Origin: Aureicoccus marinus | GTDB lineage: Bacteria; Bacteroidota; Bacteroidia; Flavobacteriales; Flavobacteriaceae | DNA length: 64,000 nucleotides | Reading direction: 5' to 3' | Assembly: GCF_002954325.1 (NCBI RefSeq) | Contig: NZ_MQVX01000001.1 | Coordinates: forward strand, 935,546-999,545 | Notes under the pieces: generated by a model | The model's input: the letters and a program-made list of their open reading frames with translations, nothing else | Told to the model about the DNA's origin: nothing | The model's database searches: none | Shown: positions 24,862-34,668 of the stretch, piece after piece | How the letters are laid out: each line of letters opens with the position of its first letter | How positions within the stretch are numbered: position 1 is the first letter of the stretch | Position numbers and translations under genes: made by a program

Positions 24862-27364
24862 CCGGATCTTTCATGAACCTTTCGGGTAAGCGGAACCGTT
24901 CGGGGATATAGGGTTGACCTATTCCGTAGGCAACAACAAAAAAGAGCATTAGGGAAGAGAAAAGACTAATCCTACTCCCCTTTTTAACAACTTGGGGTTC
25001 AAATCGAAAGCTGATTTGGTGATTTCCGGCTGGGACCTGAAGGCCTCGTAAGGCGTGGTTTAATTTCAGGATGGGCTGTTCCTCTCCATCGATTTCTGCA
25101 ATCCATCCTTCGGGATACCACAAGTCCGAAAAGACGGCGATACCCTCGGCGCTATTTTGACTGCTATACGTCAAGGCATCAGGTTTATAACTGCTAAGCT
25201 GTATGGAAGCCAATGAATCCACGGAAAAGATACGGCCCGCTTGAGCGGACTCCACCGCTGTATTGTCTCCTTTCACTCCAAGAGCGGTAAACCTCAGATC
25301 TACCTCCTTCATACGAAGCATTAGTTCATCGGCACTATTGACTACTTCCAGGGTATCTACAAACCAGGCATTCCCGAAGGCACTTGCGTTGCGCTGTGCA
25401 ACTCGTTGACCCTCTTCCCCTCTTTGCATAAAGTACTTGACGTTCAACATGTCGAGGACTTGGTCGTTTCCTTGATAAGCCTGATACATGAATAACTCCT
25501 CTAAACTTCCCGGTTTTGCCGCATGGTAACCCCCTATGGATTTATGGTAGAAGTTGGTTCTTGCTCCATTGAGTTGTTCATTAAAGTCAAATACACGGTA
25601 ATAGGAGGTGTCCTGAAGAATCTGTCTATCGGCTTCTGTGATATCAAAAGGAACTTCGATTCGGCGTTTACCGACAAAGTCATCCTCCTTTAGGTATCGC
25701 TTGGCTACCCCGTACAGGTCCACCAAGATCAATAGGCCCATGACGCCAATCCAATAGACCTCTTTGGTGTTCTTTTTAAGCGCTATAAAAAGGATGCCAA
25801 AAGTGGCTAGAATCAAGAAAAAACTTCTCCAGAGATCAGCACTAAAAACGGCGCTGCGGTCTTCCTGAATCATGGCCATTATTTCGGCCCCGTAGTATTG
25901 GGTGTATTGGGCATCAGAAGCAGCTTCAAAAGAGAAACTCCCTTTGAAAAGAAGCAAGAGTAAGCACAAGCCAGCGGTGATGCCACCGGACCAAAACAAA
26001 GCTTTGCGTTTCTTCGCTTCATCCAGTCCTCCTTTAAAGAATTGATATAAGCCAATTATGGCCAAGGCAGGAACACAGATTTCCAAAATGACTTGAATCG
26101 AGGAGACCGCTCGGAATTTGTTATAGAGCGGAAAATAGTCGATCATAAAATCGGTCAGCGCATTAAAATTTTTACCCCAGGAGAGGAGTAACGAAAACAA
26201 AGCGCCTAACGATAGCCATAGCCGCAGTGGGCCTTTGACAAGGAATAGTGCCAAGACGAATAAAAAGAAAATAACGGCTCCGATATAAGCTGGTGCCGCC
26301 ACGATGGGCTGAGCTCCCCAGTACAAGGGTAAGGCCTCACTGAACTGCGATGCCTGTTGGTAGGAGGCCCCGCGGCTTCTCAGGTATTGAAAGGTATTGG
26401 AGTCTTCACCTAAATTTTCACCATTGGATCCTCCAAACAGGCGAGGCGCGAATAGATTTAGGGATTCACTAATCCCATAACTATAGCGGGTGATGTATTC
26501 TTTGTCTAATCCAGAGGTGCTTTCCTTTTGGGTTCCTTCTGGGGTTAATTCCAAGGAAGAGTCGCCTCGGGTGCTCCAAGCGGCGTACTCTTGGGTTGCT
26601 AAGATTCCTGTAGCGTTGGTCCCAATGGAAAAAAGCAAACCCAGCAGTAATATACCCACCTGTACTCCATAAACTTTCCAGTTCTTTTCGCGATAAGCCT
26701 GTACCAATTGAATGAGCAAGTAAACCCCAACCAGGAGCATGAGGTAGTAGGTCATTTGGTAGTGATTGGCGCTGATTTCAAAAGCCATGCCCAAGGCAAA
26801 AATCACACCTCCCCAGAAATACTTCCTTCGAAAGAGCAACATCAGTCCAGCGAGTACAATAGGCGCGTACCCTAGGGCATGTGCCTTGGCATTGTGCCCC
26901 ACCTCAAGTATGATGATTAAATAGGTAGAAAAGCCATAGGCCAAGGCGCCAAGTACAGCCCACCTCCACTCTACTTTCAAACTGATCATAAAAAGGTAAA
27001 AACCGAGGAAGTACAAAAACAAATAGTCCGCCGGGCGAGGTAAAAAACGGATGAGTCGGTCTAGACGCTTGATGTAATCATGCGGATAATTCGCACCCAA
27101 CTGGTAGGTAGGCATACCCCCAAAAGCGTTGTTGGTCCAATACGATTCTTTACCTGTAGCCTCCTTGTAGTCGTTTCGTTCTTTGGCCATTCCCAAATAC
27201 TGACCTATATCAGACTGGTATAAGGCTTCTCCTTTGAGTACTGGAGAGAAAAAAAACAGGGATAAAACAATAAAAAAGAAGATCACTCCTCCTTGCAGTA
27301 ATAACTCTTTTTGGAACCCTTTCATACTGTGCTTTGACGACGAAAATACGTCATTTTTGTCCAT
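24854..27364 (-). CDS. YfhO-family membrane protein
   Basis: 836 residues. The first two thirds contain about 12 hydrophobic helices, and the C-terminal third is a soluble extracytoplasmic part. YfhO proteins are implicated in glycosylation of cell-wall polymers or lipids, often using lipid-linked sugars; the substrate here is unknown. The N-terminal segments SDIGQYLGMAKERNDYKEATG and YWTNNAFGGMPTYQLGANYP are typical. It is the first gene of the operon with the glycosyltransferase and flippase, and is divergent from the gene at 27500. Confidence 0.92.
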   Translation of the reverse strand: MDKNDVFSSSKHSMKGFQKELLLQGGVIFFFIVLSLFFFSPVLKGEALYQSDIGQYLGMAKERNDYKEATGKESYWTNNAFGGMPTYQLGANYPHDYIKRLDRLIRFLPRPADYLFLYFLGFYLFMISLKVEWRWAVLGALAYGFSTYLIIILEVGHNAKAHALGYAPIVLAGLMLLFRRKYFWGGVIFALGMAFEISANHYQMTYYLMLLVGVYLLIQLVQAYREKNWKVYGVQVGILLLGLLFSIGTNATGILATQEYAAWSTRGDSSLELTPEGTQKESTSGLDKEYITRYSYGISESLNLFAPRLFGGSNGENLGEDSNTFQYLRSRGASYQQASQFSEALPLYWGAQPIVAAPAYIGAVIFFLFVLALFLVKGPLRLWLSLGALFSLLLSWGKNFNALTDFMIDYFPLYNKFRAVSSIQVILEICVPALAIIGLYQFFKGGLDEAKKRKALFWSGGITAGLCLLLLLFKGSFSFEAASDAQYTQYYGAEIMAMIQEDRSAVFSADLWRSFFLILATFGILFIALKKNTKEVYWIGVMGLLILVDLYGVAKRYLKEDDFVGKRRIEVPFDITEADRQILQDTSYYRVFDFNEQLNGARTNFYHKSIGGYHAAKPGSLEELFMYQAYQGNDQVLDMLNVKYFMQRGEEGQRVAQRNASAFGNAWFVDTLEVVNSADELMLRMKEVDLRFTALGVKGDNTAVESAQAGRIFSVDSLASIQLSSYKPDALTYSSQNSAEGIAVFSDLWYPEGWIAEIDGEEQPILKLNHALRGLQVPAGNHQISFRFEPQVVKKGSRISLFSSLMLFFVVAYGIGQPYIPERFRLPERFMKDPDA

Positions 27365-27499
27365 TCCAACTTTAGAAATACTAATTTTGAAAAGACATAC
27401 GAATCGCCCGCGATCCTCGTTTTAAGTATACCATACAGCTCTTAAGTCCTTGTGATTATTGCAAAACAGTACTCGAACATTATAATTGAATTTTGAACT

Positions 27500-28486
27500 A
27501 TGCAATCGGGTAATTCCTCTGTTAAGAGAGTTGTAGGACTCCTGTTACTTCTAATTTGTTTATCTCCTGGTGTCAACGCCCAGTATACGGAGGTCATCAA
27601 TTCCAATCGACCTGGATTGGCCGTTAGCGCCTATGCCTTGGGAAGCAATGTGCTTCAGGCAGAAATTGGTGGATTTTATGAAATTCAGGATCACTCTTTG
27701 CTGAATACAGAGTCCAGTATTGTTGGGACTGATTTCGCTCTGCGTTATGGTTTGTACTTCGAAACCTTAGAAGTGACCTATGAAGGCACCTTTATTCGCC
27801 AGGATATACAGTTCAATGCACTTGGAGGTCAGAGCGATGTCCGCTCTAATTTTACAAGGAACCGATTGGGTCTTAAATTGTTGGTGTTTGATCCTTACAA
27901 GAATCCCAAACGCAGCAAACCCAATTTATACAGTTGGAGGAAGAACAATCTCTTTCAGTGGAAAAACCTAATCCCTGCCGTTTCCCTCTACGGGGGAGCA
28001 AACTTTACAATCGGAGACAATCCATTTTACCCAGAGGATCCGCTCTTGAGCTACCGGGCAATGGTGGCGACCCAGAGTCGTCTAACTCCAAAAATGGTGT
28101 TGATCGGCAATTTTGCCTACGATCGAATCAGTACTGATTTTCCGGAGTACAGCTACCTTGTGTCGATCTCTCATTCCCTCCGAAATCCTCGATGGAGCAT
28201 CTTTGTCGAAAACCAGGGAATACAGAGTGATCGCTATGCTGATGTTTTATTTAGAACAGGTTTTGCGCATTTGTTCAATGCCGATTTTCAAGTCGATTTT
28301 AATATCGGAGCCAGCATAAAAACTACTCCAAGCCGCTATTTTGCTTCGGCAGGAATGTCTTATCGCATAGACAGACACCGTGATCGGTTGGTCAAAAAGA
28401 AAGAGGCATCCCCTACCAGCAACAAAAGAATCAAAAAACGCGGATCTCGTAAAAAGCGGAATAAGGCGCGAAAATCTGATTTTTAA
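27500..28486 (+). CDS. Outer-membrane beta-barrel protein, transporter-like family
   Basis: 328 residues. A signal peptide (LLLLLICLSPGVNAQ) is followed by beta-strand sequence with NSNRPGLAVSAYALG near the start; this RPG motif is found in the MetA-pathway/phenol-degradation-like outer-membrane family. The tail ends in a Lys/Arg-rich stretch (KKKEASPTSNKR and on) after the last strand, which is unusual for a barrel and may extend into the periplasm. It is followed after 42 bases by a GNAT gene. Confidence 0.75.
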   Translation: MQSGNSSVKRVVGLLLLLICLSPGVNAQYTEVINSNRPGLAVSAYALGSNVLQAEIGGFYEIQDHSLLNTESSIVGTDFALRYGLYFETLEVTYEGTFIRQDIQFNALGGQSDVRSNFTRNRLGLKLLVFDPYKNPKRSKPNLYSWRKNNLFQWKNLIPAVSLYGGANFTIGDNPFYPEDPLLSYRAMVATQSRLTPKMVLIGNFAYDRISTDFPEYSYLVSISHSLRNPRWSIFVENQGIQSDRYADVLFRTGFAHLFNADFQVDFNIGASIKTTPSRYFASAGMSYRIDRHRDRLVKKKEASPTSNKRIKKRGSRKKRNKARKSDF

Positions 28487-28528
28487 AAGCGCTCAGGAAT
28501 AAGTAATATTGGCTTCTAAAGCAGAGCC

Positions 28529-29647
28529 ATGATTGAATTGCGAGAAGCAATTACCCCCGCTGACAAGAAGAAGTTCGTCGTCTTCCCTTTTAGCCTTTAC
28601 AAAGATTCACCCTATTGGGTACCACCGATCATCAAAGATGAGGTAGACAGTTTTAATCCGGAGAAAAATCCGGCCTTCGACAATGCCAGAGCCCGTTTTT
28701 TTATTGCTTATCGCAACGGTAAAGCCGTCGGAAGAATAGCAGCCATTATTAACGATTGGGAGGTTAAAGAACAAGGTATCGCCAAAATGCGATTCGGTTG
28801 GTTTGACTTTATTGACGATCTGGAAGTCTCCAAGGCACTTCTAGACAAGGTTGTTGAACTGGGAAAGGAAGAAGAATTGGCCTTTATTGAAGGCCCCGTT
28901 GGTTTTTCTAATTTGGATAAGGTCGGTGTGATGACGGAGGGATTTGAACATATTGGAACCATGATTACGTGGTACAATCACCCTTACTACGAAAAGCATT
29001 ATCGGGAGTATGACATGTTACCCGAAAAAAAGTACGACGAGAATACCTTCCCTTTTGCCAATGCAAAACCTGAATTTTTCGGGAAAGCGGCAGACCTCAT
29101 AACCAGACGGTACAAGCTAAAACCCAAAAGCTTTAAGCGGAGTACAGAGGTAATGCCTTTTGCTGACGCTATGTTTGACCTCTTCAACGAGAGCTATGCT
29201 TCCCTATCGTCTTTTGTTCGCATAACAGATCGTCAAAAAGAATTCTTTAAAAAGAAGTACATCTCTTTTATCAATCCAGAATACATCAAATTTGTCTTTG
29301 ATGAAGAAGGGTCATTAATCGCCTTCGGTATTGTGATGCCGGCCTTTGCCAAGGCTTTGCAAAAAGCCAAAGGAAAACTGTTTCCAACAGGGATTTTTCA
29401 TTTACTCAAAGCGAAAAAGAACAGTAAAGATGTGATTTTTTATCTCATTGGGGTCCATCCTAAATGGCAGAATAAGGGGATTACAGCGGTCATTTTTAAA
29501 CTGTATCACGAGACCTTTAAAGCCAAAGGGATTCAAAACTGCTACAGAACGCCGGAATTAGAAGACAACGAGGCTATTCATAAAATCTGGAAAAACTTCG
29601 ATCCTGTCGTTTATAAACGACGTTGCACCTTTCGTAAAGACTTTTAA
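28529..29647 (+). CDS. GNAT-like N-acetyltransferase-fold protein
   Basis: 372 residues. The N-terminus (VFPFSLYKDSPYWVPPI) and the region GRIAAIINDWEVKEQG followed by FGWFDFIDD are typical of the GNAT-like protein group found in Bacteroidota, which has two tandem acyltransferase-fold halves. The C-terminal half contains VHPKWQNKGI, the likely acetyl-CoA-binding loop. The substrate is unknown. The gene follows the outer-membrane protein at 27500 by 42 bases, and may share its promoter. There is no signal peptide. Confidence 0.8.
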   Translation: MIELREAITPADKKKFVVFPFSLYKDSPYWVPPIIKDEVDSFNPEKNPAFDNARARFFIAYRNGKAVGRIAAIINDWEVKEQGIAKMRFGWFDFIDDLEVSKALLDKVVELGKEEELAFIEGPVGFSNLDKVGVMTEGFEHIGTMITWYNHPYYEKHYREYDMLPEKKYDENTFPFANAKPEFFGKAADLITRRYKLKPKSFKRSTEVMPFADAMFDLFNESYASLSSFVRITDRQKEFFKKKYISFINPEYIKFVFDEEGSLIAFGIVMPAFAKALQKAKGKLFPTGIFHLLKAKKNSKDVIFYLIGVHPKWQNKGITAVIFKLYHETFKAKGIQNCYRTPELEDNEAIHKIWKNFDPVVYKRRCTFRKDF

Positions 29648-29698
29648 TCTAACCTATAGTGCTTGAAGTGTTAATTCAAAAAAATGAATTCGAGACCG

Positions 29699-30958
29699 TC
29701 ACTCACCCATTGCCGCAGCAACAGCAGCGGAAAGACGCTTGTAGGTTCCATTTTCTAGTCTTTCACGAATAGAAGAGAAAGCCTCAAGAGTCTCGTTTAC
29801 ATCATCCAAGGTATGGGTCGCTGTAGGAATCATACGCAAAAGGATTAACCCTTTCGGGATCACGGGGTAAACGACAATTGAACAGAAAATACCAAAGTTC
29901 TCACGAAGGTCTTTTACCAAAGCCATCGCTTCTGGGATACTACCATTGAGGTAAACAGGTGTCACACAGCTGGAAGTTGTACCCAGGTCAAAACCACGCT
30001 CGCGCAGACCATTTTGAAGAGCATCTACATTCTCCCATAGTTTGGCCTTCATCTCAGGTTTACTACGAAGCATGTCCAAACGCTTAAGAGCACCCTTGAC
30101 ATAAATCATGGGCAATGATTTAGCGAACATTTGTGATCTTAAGTTATACTTTAAATAGTCAATGATTTCTTTATCAGCGGCTAAGAATGCCCCAATACCG
30201 GCCATAGACTTAGCGAAGGTGGCGAAATAAACATCAATTTCATCCTGAATGCCCTGCTCTTCTCCTGCTCCAGCACCTGTTTTTCCGAGTGTACCAAAAC
30301 CATGAGCATCGTCCACCAAAAGACGGAAGTTGAATTTCTTTTTCAATTCAACAATCTCCTTCAGCTTCCCTTGTTCCCCTCTCATTCCGAAAACACCTTC
30401 AGAGATCACCAGTATCCCACTGTTGTTTTCTTCGGCCATTTTTGTAGCTCTCTCGAGGTTCTTCTCAAGACTTTCGATGTCATTGTGCTTAAAAGTGAAT
30501 CTTTTTCCGACGTGCAGGCGCACCCCATCAATAATACAAGCGTGGCAATCCACATCATAAACAATAATATCGTCTTTGGAAACCAAAGCGTCTACAGCGG
30601 ACATGATTCCCTGATAACCAAAGTTCAAGAGGTAAGCAGATTCTTTAGAGACGAATTCAGCCAATTCGTTTTCGAGTTGCTCGTGGTACTCCGTGTGGCC
30701 ACTCATCATACGGGCGCCCATGGGGTAGGCAGCACCGTGCTCCAAAGCGGCATCGGCATCAACTTGCTTGATCTCGGGAAGGTTTGCCATCCCCAGGTAG
30801 TCGTTGATACTCCAGGTAATCACTTCTTTGCCCTGGAACTTCATTCGGTTAGAAATTGGGCCTTCTAACTTAGGGAAGACAAAATAGCCTTCCGCCTGAG
30901 ACGCCCAACGGCCTAATGGCCCTTTGTTTTCAATGATACGAGCAAACAAATCCTTCAT
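29699..30958 (-). CDS. Alpha-oxoamine synthase-family PLP enzyme, putative cysteate fatty acyltransferase (CapB-like)
   Basis: 419 residues. This is a fold-type I PLP enzyme of the alpha-oxoamine synthase group (serine palmitoyltransferase, 2-amino-3-ketobutyrate-CoA ligase). Key parts are SGHTEYHEQLENELAEF, the Asp-x-x-His (VDDAHGFG) and the Schiff-base Lys250 in FAKSMAGIGAF. In Bacteroidota a close group condenses cysteate with fatty acyl groups for sulfonolipid (capnine) synthesis. The next gene upstream encodes a cysteine synthase-like enzyme, which fits cysteate supply; assignment to sulfonolipid rests on that pairing. Serine palmitoyltransferase is the main alternative. It has its own consensus promoter. 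Confidence 0.8.
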   Translation of the reverse strand: MKDLFARIIENKGPLGRWASQAEGYFVFPKLEGPISNRMKFQGKEVITWSINDYLGMANLPEIKQVDADAALEHGAAYPMGARMMSGHTEYHEQLENELAEFVSKESAYLLNFGYQGIMSAVDALVSKDDIIVYDVDCHACIIDGVRLHVGKRFTFKHNDIESLEKNLERATKMAEENNSGILVISEGVFGMRGEQGKLKEIVELKKKFNFRLLVDDAHGFGTLGKTGAGAGEEQGIQDEIDVYFATFAKSMAGIGAFLAADKEIIDYLKYNLRSQMFAKSLPMIYVKGALKRLDMLRSKPEMKAKLWENVDALQNGLRERGFDLGTTSSCVTPVYLNGSIPEAMALVKDLRENFGIFCSIVVYPVIPKGLILLRMIPTATHTLDDVNETLEAFSSIRERLENGTYKRLSAAVAAAMGE

Positions 30959-30985
30959 AAGTTCCTAAGCATTAAAATAGAGGTG

Positions 30986-31015
30986 CAAAAATAGGGAATA
31001 AAACCACTTTTCCAA
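30986..31015 (-). promoter_or_regulatory. Consensus Bacteroidota promoter of the acyltransferase gene
   Basis: On the minus strand TTG, 19 bases, then TATTTTTG: an exact match to TTG-N19-TAnnTTTG. The -7 element ends 27 bases before the ATG at 30958. It shows the acyltransferase gene can be transcribed independently of the upstream gene. Confidence 0.8.
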
Positions 31016-31054
31016 GCGGATAAACCAACAACTAAGGCACATGAAAATGGGTCT

Positions 31055-32095
31055 TTACTTGACGTAGTGAATGCTGGATTCCACTGCCTCCTCCTTCTCG
31101 GTCAAGAATCCTTGGCTGCGCATCCATTCATCGTTGTATACCTTACTCATATACCGGGAGCCGTGATCCGGGAAAATAACAACAACAACACTGTTTTGGT
31201 CAAAGACTCCTTCTTCAGCATACTGCTTTACCGCTTGCATTGCCGCGCCACTGGTGTATCCGACAAACATGCCTTCGGTACGAGAAATAGTTCTCGCCAT
31301 ATGTGCACTTTCTTCGTCGGTCACCTTCATGTAGCGATCGATAACGTCAAAGTCTGTTGCCGTAGGAATAAGGTTTTTACCTAATCCTTCAATGCGGTAA
31401 GGATAAATTTCGTTTTGATCGAACTCCTTGGTTTCGTGGAATTTCTTCAATACAGATCCATAGGCGTCAACCCCCAAGACCTGAATCTCTGGATTTTGCT
31501 CTTTTAAAAAGCGTGCTGTTCCTGAGATGGTTCCACCAGTACCACTACAGGCAATCAAATGGGTGATCTGTCCCTTGGTTTGTTCCCAAATCTCTGGACC
31601 GGTGGATCGGTAATGAGCTTCAGTATTAAGCTGGTTAAAATACTGGTTGATATATATAGAACCTTCGTTTTCTTGGTGAAGTCTTTTTGCTACTTCGTAG
31701 TACGATCTCGGATCATCCGCACTAACATGAGCAGGGCATACATGCACTTCTGCGCCCATGGACTTCAACATGTCAATTTTGTCTGGCGAGGACTTCGATG
31801 AAACAGCAAGAATACAACGGTAACCCTTGATAATACTCACCATCGCAATACTGAAACCGGTATTTCCTGAAGTGGTTTCTATTATGGTACTGCCTTCTTT
31901 GAGGATGCCTTTTCTTTCGGCTTCTTCAATAATGTGAAGAGCAATGCGATCCTTGGCGGAATGCCCTGGATTAAAGGCCTCCCATTTGGCATAGAATTGA
32001 CCAGGAAAATCGAGGCATGTCTTGTTGAGTTCTACAAGGGGGGTGTTCCCAATAAGCTGGAGAACATTCGAATAAGCTTGGATAGGATTTTCCAT
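31055..32095 (-). CDS. PLP-dependent cysteine synthase family, putative cysteate synthase (CapA-like)
   Basis: 346 residues. Fold-type II PLP enzyme: Schiff-base Lys48 in NPGHSAKDR, substrate loop TSGNTG at 75-80, and the phosphate-binding SGTGGT. These are shared by cysteine synthase, cystathionine beta-synthase and cysteate synthase. The sequence around the loop ([20 protein letters not shown]) is diverged from standard CysK. Placement 96 bases upstream of the alpha-oxoamine synthase gene on the same strand supports a cysteate-forming role for sulfonolipid. It may instead be an ordinary cysteine synthase. Confidence 0.78.
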   Translation of the reverse strand: MENPIQAYSNVLQLIGNTPLVELNKTCLDFPGQFYAKWEAFNPGHSAKDRIALHIIEEAERKGILKEGSTIIETTSGNTGFSIAMVSIIKGYRCILAVSSKSSPDKIDMLKSMGAEVHVCPAHVSADDPRSYYEVAKRLHQENEGSIYINQYFNQLNTEAHYRSTGPEIWEQTKGQITHLIACSGTGGTISGTARFLKEQNPEIQVLGVDAYGSVLKKFHETKEFDQNEIYPYRIEGLGKNLIPTATDFDVIDRYMKVTDEESAHMARTISRTEGMFVGYTSGAAMQAVKQYAEEGVFDQNSVVVVIFPDHGSRYMSKVYNDEWMRSQGFLTEKEEAVESSIHYVK

Positions 32096-32137
32096 TCGCT
32101 TGTGTTAGTAGTTGGTTTTCAGCTAGCAAAAACCGTT

Positions 32138-32145
32138 CAAAAATA
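32138..32145 (-). promoter_or_regulatory. Candidate -7 element of the cysteate synthase-like gene
   Basis: TATTTTTG on the minus strand, exact TAnnTTTG, about 42 bases before the ATG at 32095. A TTG at the usual -33 spacing is missing. Confidence 0.4.
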
Positions 32146-32180
32146 CATTTTTTTATAGAATCGGCTTCGAAAGGAGTCGA

Positions 32181-34247
32181 CTACTCCACAATACCTTCCA
32201 GCTCAAAGAGAAAAGCGAACTCTTTTGCCAAATCTTTTAAGGCATTAAAACGACCGGAGGCCCCACCATGACCAGCTTCCATATCTGTATCCAAATACAG
32301 AAGATTGTCATCTGTTTTAAGGTCCCTTAATTTGGCAACCCATTTGGCTGGTTCCCAATACTGCACCTGACTGTCGTGGAGTCCAGTACTAACGTACATA
32401 TGCGGATATTCCTGCGCCCGAACATTGTCGTATGGTGAATAACTCTTCATGTAGCGGTAGTATTCTTCCTCATTTGGATTTCCCCACTCATCGTATTCCG
32501 AAGTAGTCAAGGGGATGGAATCATCCAGCATAGTGGTCACGACATCCACAAAGGGAACAGCGGCTATAACTCCGTAAAATAGCTGGGGTGCCCGATTAAT
32601 AACCGCACCGATTAACAATCCTCCGGCAGAACCACCTTGGGCGTATAGGTGCTCTGATTGGGTGTATCCTTGCTGTATAAGATGACGACCACAAGCGATA
32701 AAGTCCGTAAAAGTGTTGATTTTATGCAGAAGCTTGCCCTTTTCATACCAAGGCCTTCCGAGGTATTCGCCTCCTCTTACATGAGCGATGGCATAAATAA
32801 ACCCTCTGTCCAGCAAACTTAAGCGGGTGGTCGAAAAGTGAGGGTCTATGGTAGAGCCATAGCTCCCATAGGCATAGAGAAGCAGGGGTCTTTTTCCATT
32901 AAAAGGAATATCTTTTCGGTATACCAGAGAAATGGGAACTTCAGCTCCATCCTCAGCTGTCGCCCATTCTCTTTTGGATTCATAGAGTTCAGGATCAAAT
33001 TGAGGGTCTTGCACCTCCCCTTCTTTTAAAATGGTCTCTTCTCCGCTAAAAAGATCCCTGTCGATTACTTTGTAAGGGGCCGTCATAGTATTGAAAAAAT
33101 AACGCAACTGTGTGCTGTCAAAGTCAGGATTCGCCGAACAACCTGCCACATAGGTTTCTCCTTCGAAGGGGATGTACTGCCCCTTCTCATCTCCCCATGC
33201 ACAGATATACAGGCAGTTGAGTCCTCTTTTTCTTTCTGTCAACACATAATGGCTCTTGAACAATTCAAAGTCTTCCAACAGTACATCTTCCCGATGAGAA
33301 ATAAACTCTTCCCAAGCCTCAATGTTCGTAGAATCTTCACAACAGCGCATCAATTTAAAATTGGTAGCACCATCTTTATTGGTTAGAATATAGAAGTGGT
33401 CCTGGTAGTGGTATATGCCATATTCTATCCCTCTTTCCCGAGGACTAAACACCTTGAAATCACCTAAAGGCTTATCGGTTGGCAGAATCCTAAACTCCGT
33501 AGTCAGGGTGCTGCTACTCGAAATAATTAGATACTTGCGAGACTTGGATCGATATACTCCGCAGCTGTAGGTGTCGTCCTTTTCTTCATAGACCAGGACA
33601 TCCTCTTCTGGAAGGGTTCCCAACTTATGCCTGAAAATTTGATGAGATCTCAGTGTCACCGGGTCCTTGCGCGTGTAAAAAAAGTAGTTGCCTTCCGCAG
33701 ACCAGGCCGCTGAACCCGTTGTGTTTTCTATGACTTCAGGGTATTCTCTGCTGCCTGAGAGGTCCTTAATCCTCAGCTGGTATTGCCTTCTAGAAACCGT
33801 ATCTACACCGTATGTAATCAGTTGATTATCTGGACCTACAGAAAGTCCACGCAGGTGATAATAATCATGACCCTCAGCCATTTGATTCACATCAAAAAGA
33901 ATTTCTTCAGTGGCGCTGAGTTCTTCTTTGTGACGGAAATAGATCGGATACTGTTGTCCAGTTTCATAGCGCACTCCATACCAATATCCGCGTTTCTTAT
34001 AAGGGACGGAACGATCGTCTTCCTTTATACGACCTTTCATTTCCGAAAAAAGCGCTTCTTGAAAAGGCAGACTATCCGCTGTCATCGCTTGGTAATAAGT
34101 ATTCTCCGCCTTGAGGTAATCCAGAACCTCCGGATTCTCTCGCTCATTTAACCAGAAATAGGGATCTTCACGCAGATCGCCGTGCTTTTGGTGAGTGTAG
34201 GGTTTTTTGGCCGCAATGGGCGGCTGAACAGCAGAATTGTCAGACAT
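32181..34247 (-). CDS. Oligopeptidase B, S9 family prolyl-oligopeptidase fold
   Basis: 688 residues from ATG 34247, about the size of E. coli PtrB. The longer frame to the TTG at 34295 is unlikely because a -7 element at 34272-34279 lies inside it. The N-terminal beta-propeller is followed by the alpha/beta-hydrolase part with the nucleophile in GGSAGGLL, the Asp region in STGLHDSQVQYWEPAK and the His in EAGHGG. It cleaves peptides after basic residues. There is no signal peptide, so it is cytosolic. Confidence 0.92.
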   Translation of the reverse strand: MSDNSAVQPPIAAKKPYTHQKHGDLREDPYFWLNERENPEVLDYLKAENTYYQAMTADSLPFQEALFSEMKGRIKEDDRSVPYKKRGYWYGVRYETGQQYPIYFRHKEELSATEEILFDVNQMAEGHDYYHLRGLSVGPDNQLITYGVDTVSRRQYQLRIKDLSGSREYPEVIENTTGSAAWSAEGNYFFYTRKDPVTLRSHQIFRHKLGTLPEEDVLVYEEKDDTYSCGVYRSKSRKYLIISSSSTLTTEFRILPTDKPLGDFKVFSPRERGIEYGIYHYQDHFYILTNKDGATNFKLMRCCEDSTNIEAWEEFISHREDVLLEDFELFKSHYVLTERKRGLNCLYICAWGDEKGQYIPFEGETYVAGCSANPDFDSTQLRYFFNTMTAPYKVIDRDLFSGEETILKEGEVQDPQFDPELYESKREWATAEDGAEVPISLVYRKDIPFNGKRPLLLYAYGSYGSTIDPHFSTTRLSLLDRGFIYAIAHVRGGEYLGRPWYEKGKLLHKINTFTDFIACGRHLIQQGYTQSEHLYAQGGSAGGLLIGAVINRAPQLFYGVIAAVPFVDVVTTMLDDSIPLTTSEYDEWGNPNEEEYYRYMKSYSPYDNVRAQEYPHMYVSTGLHDSQVQYWEPAKWVAKLRDLKTDDNLLYLDTDMEAGHGGASGRFNALKDLAKEFAFLFELEGIVE

Positions 34248-34271
34248 GGAATCGTTTTGCAATTTACAGTT

Positions 34272-34279
34272 CAAAAATA
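34272..34279 (-). promoter_or_regulatory. Candidate -7 element of the oligopeptidase gene, decides start at 34247
   Basis: TATTTTTG on the minus strand, exact TAnnTTTG, 24 bases before the ATG at 34247. It lies downstream of the alternative TTG start at 34295, which would then fall outside the transcript. Confidence 0.45.
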
Positions 34280-34314
34280 CACTGGTTTCTAGCAATCCCT
34301 TGAATGCTTTGCGG

Positions 34315-34322
34315 TAGTTTTG
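34315..34322 (+). promoter_or_regulatory. Candidate -7 element of the YbaB-like gene
   Basis: TAGTTTTG matches TAnnTTTG 20 bases before the ATG at 34343. A TTG at the expected -33 spacing is lacking. Confidence 0.4.
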
Positions 34323-34342
34323 CTAAAAATCAAGACAAAAAT

Positions 34343-34666
34343 ATGTTTGGGGATTTAATGGGTATGATGGGCAAGCTAAAAGAGACCCAGAAGAAAGTAG
34401 AAGAAACCAAGAAGCGTTTAGATACCGTAACCTTGGTACAAAAGAACATGGACGAAAGTATAAGCGTTCAGATCAGTGCGAACAAGCAAATCATCGATCT
34501 TCAGATAAGTGAGAAAATGAAATCATCTTCTTCCTTAGAATCTGAACTAAAAGAGGTGCTAAACCAGGCTCTTCAGGAAGCAGGAAAAATCCAGGAAGCC
34601 GAATTGGCTGCTGTAGCAAAGGACGGACTGCCGAACATACCCGGACTAGACAAAATGTTCCGATAA
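34343..34666 (+). CDS. YbaB/EbfC-family nucleoid-associated protein
   Basis: 107 residues from ATG 34343 (MFGDLMGMMGKLKETQKK). It has the expected long helices with Lys-rich first helix, central strands and C-terminal helix of the YbaB fold, normally a small DNA-binding dimer. The N-terminal Met-rich start and LQEAGKIQEAELAAVAKD tail match the family. The longer frame from 34304 would place the -7 element inside the coding region, so 34343 is preferred. It ends 3 bases from the convergent threonine aldolase gene. Confidence 0.88.
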   Translation: MFGDLMGMMGKLKETQKKVEETKKRLDTVTLVQKNMDESISVQISANKQIIDLQISEKMKSSSSLESELKEVLNQALQEAGKIQEAELAAVAKDGLPNIPGLDKMFR

Positions 34667-34668
34667 TC

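Noticed and set aside
30302-30868. 188-codon open frame antisense to the PLP acyltransferase gene
   Set aside because: The other strand carries the conserved PLP-enzyme motifs through this whole stretch.
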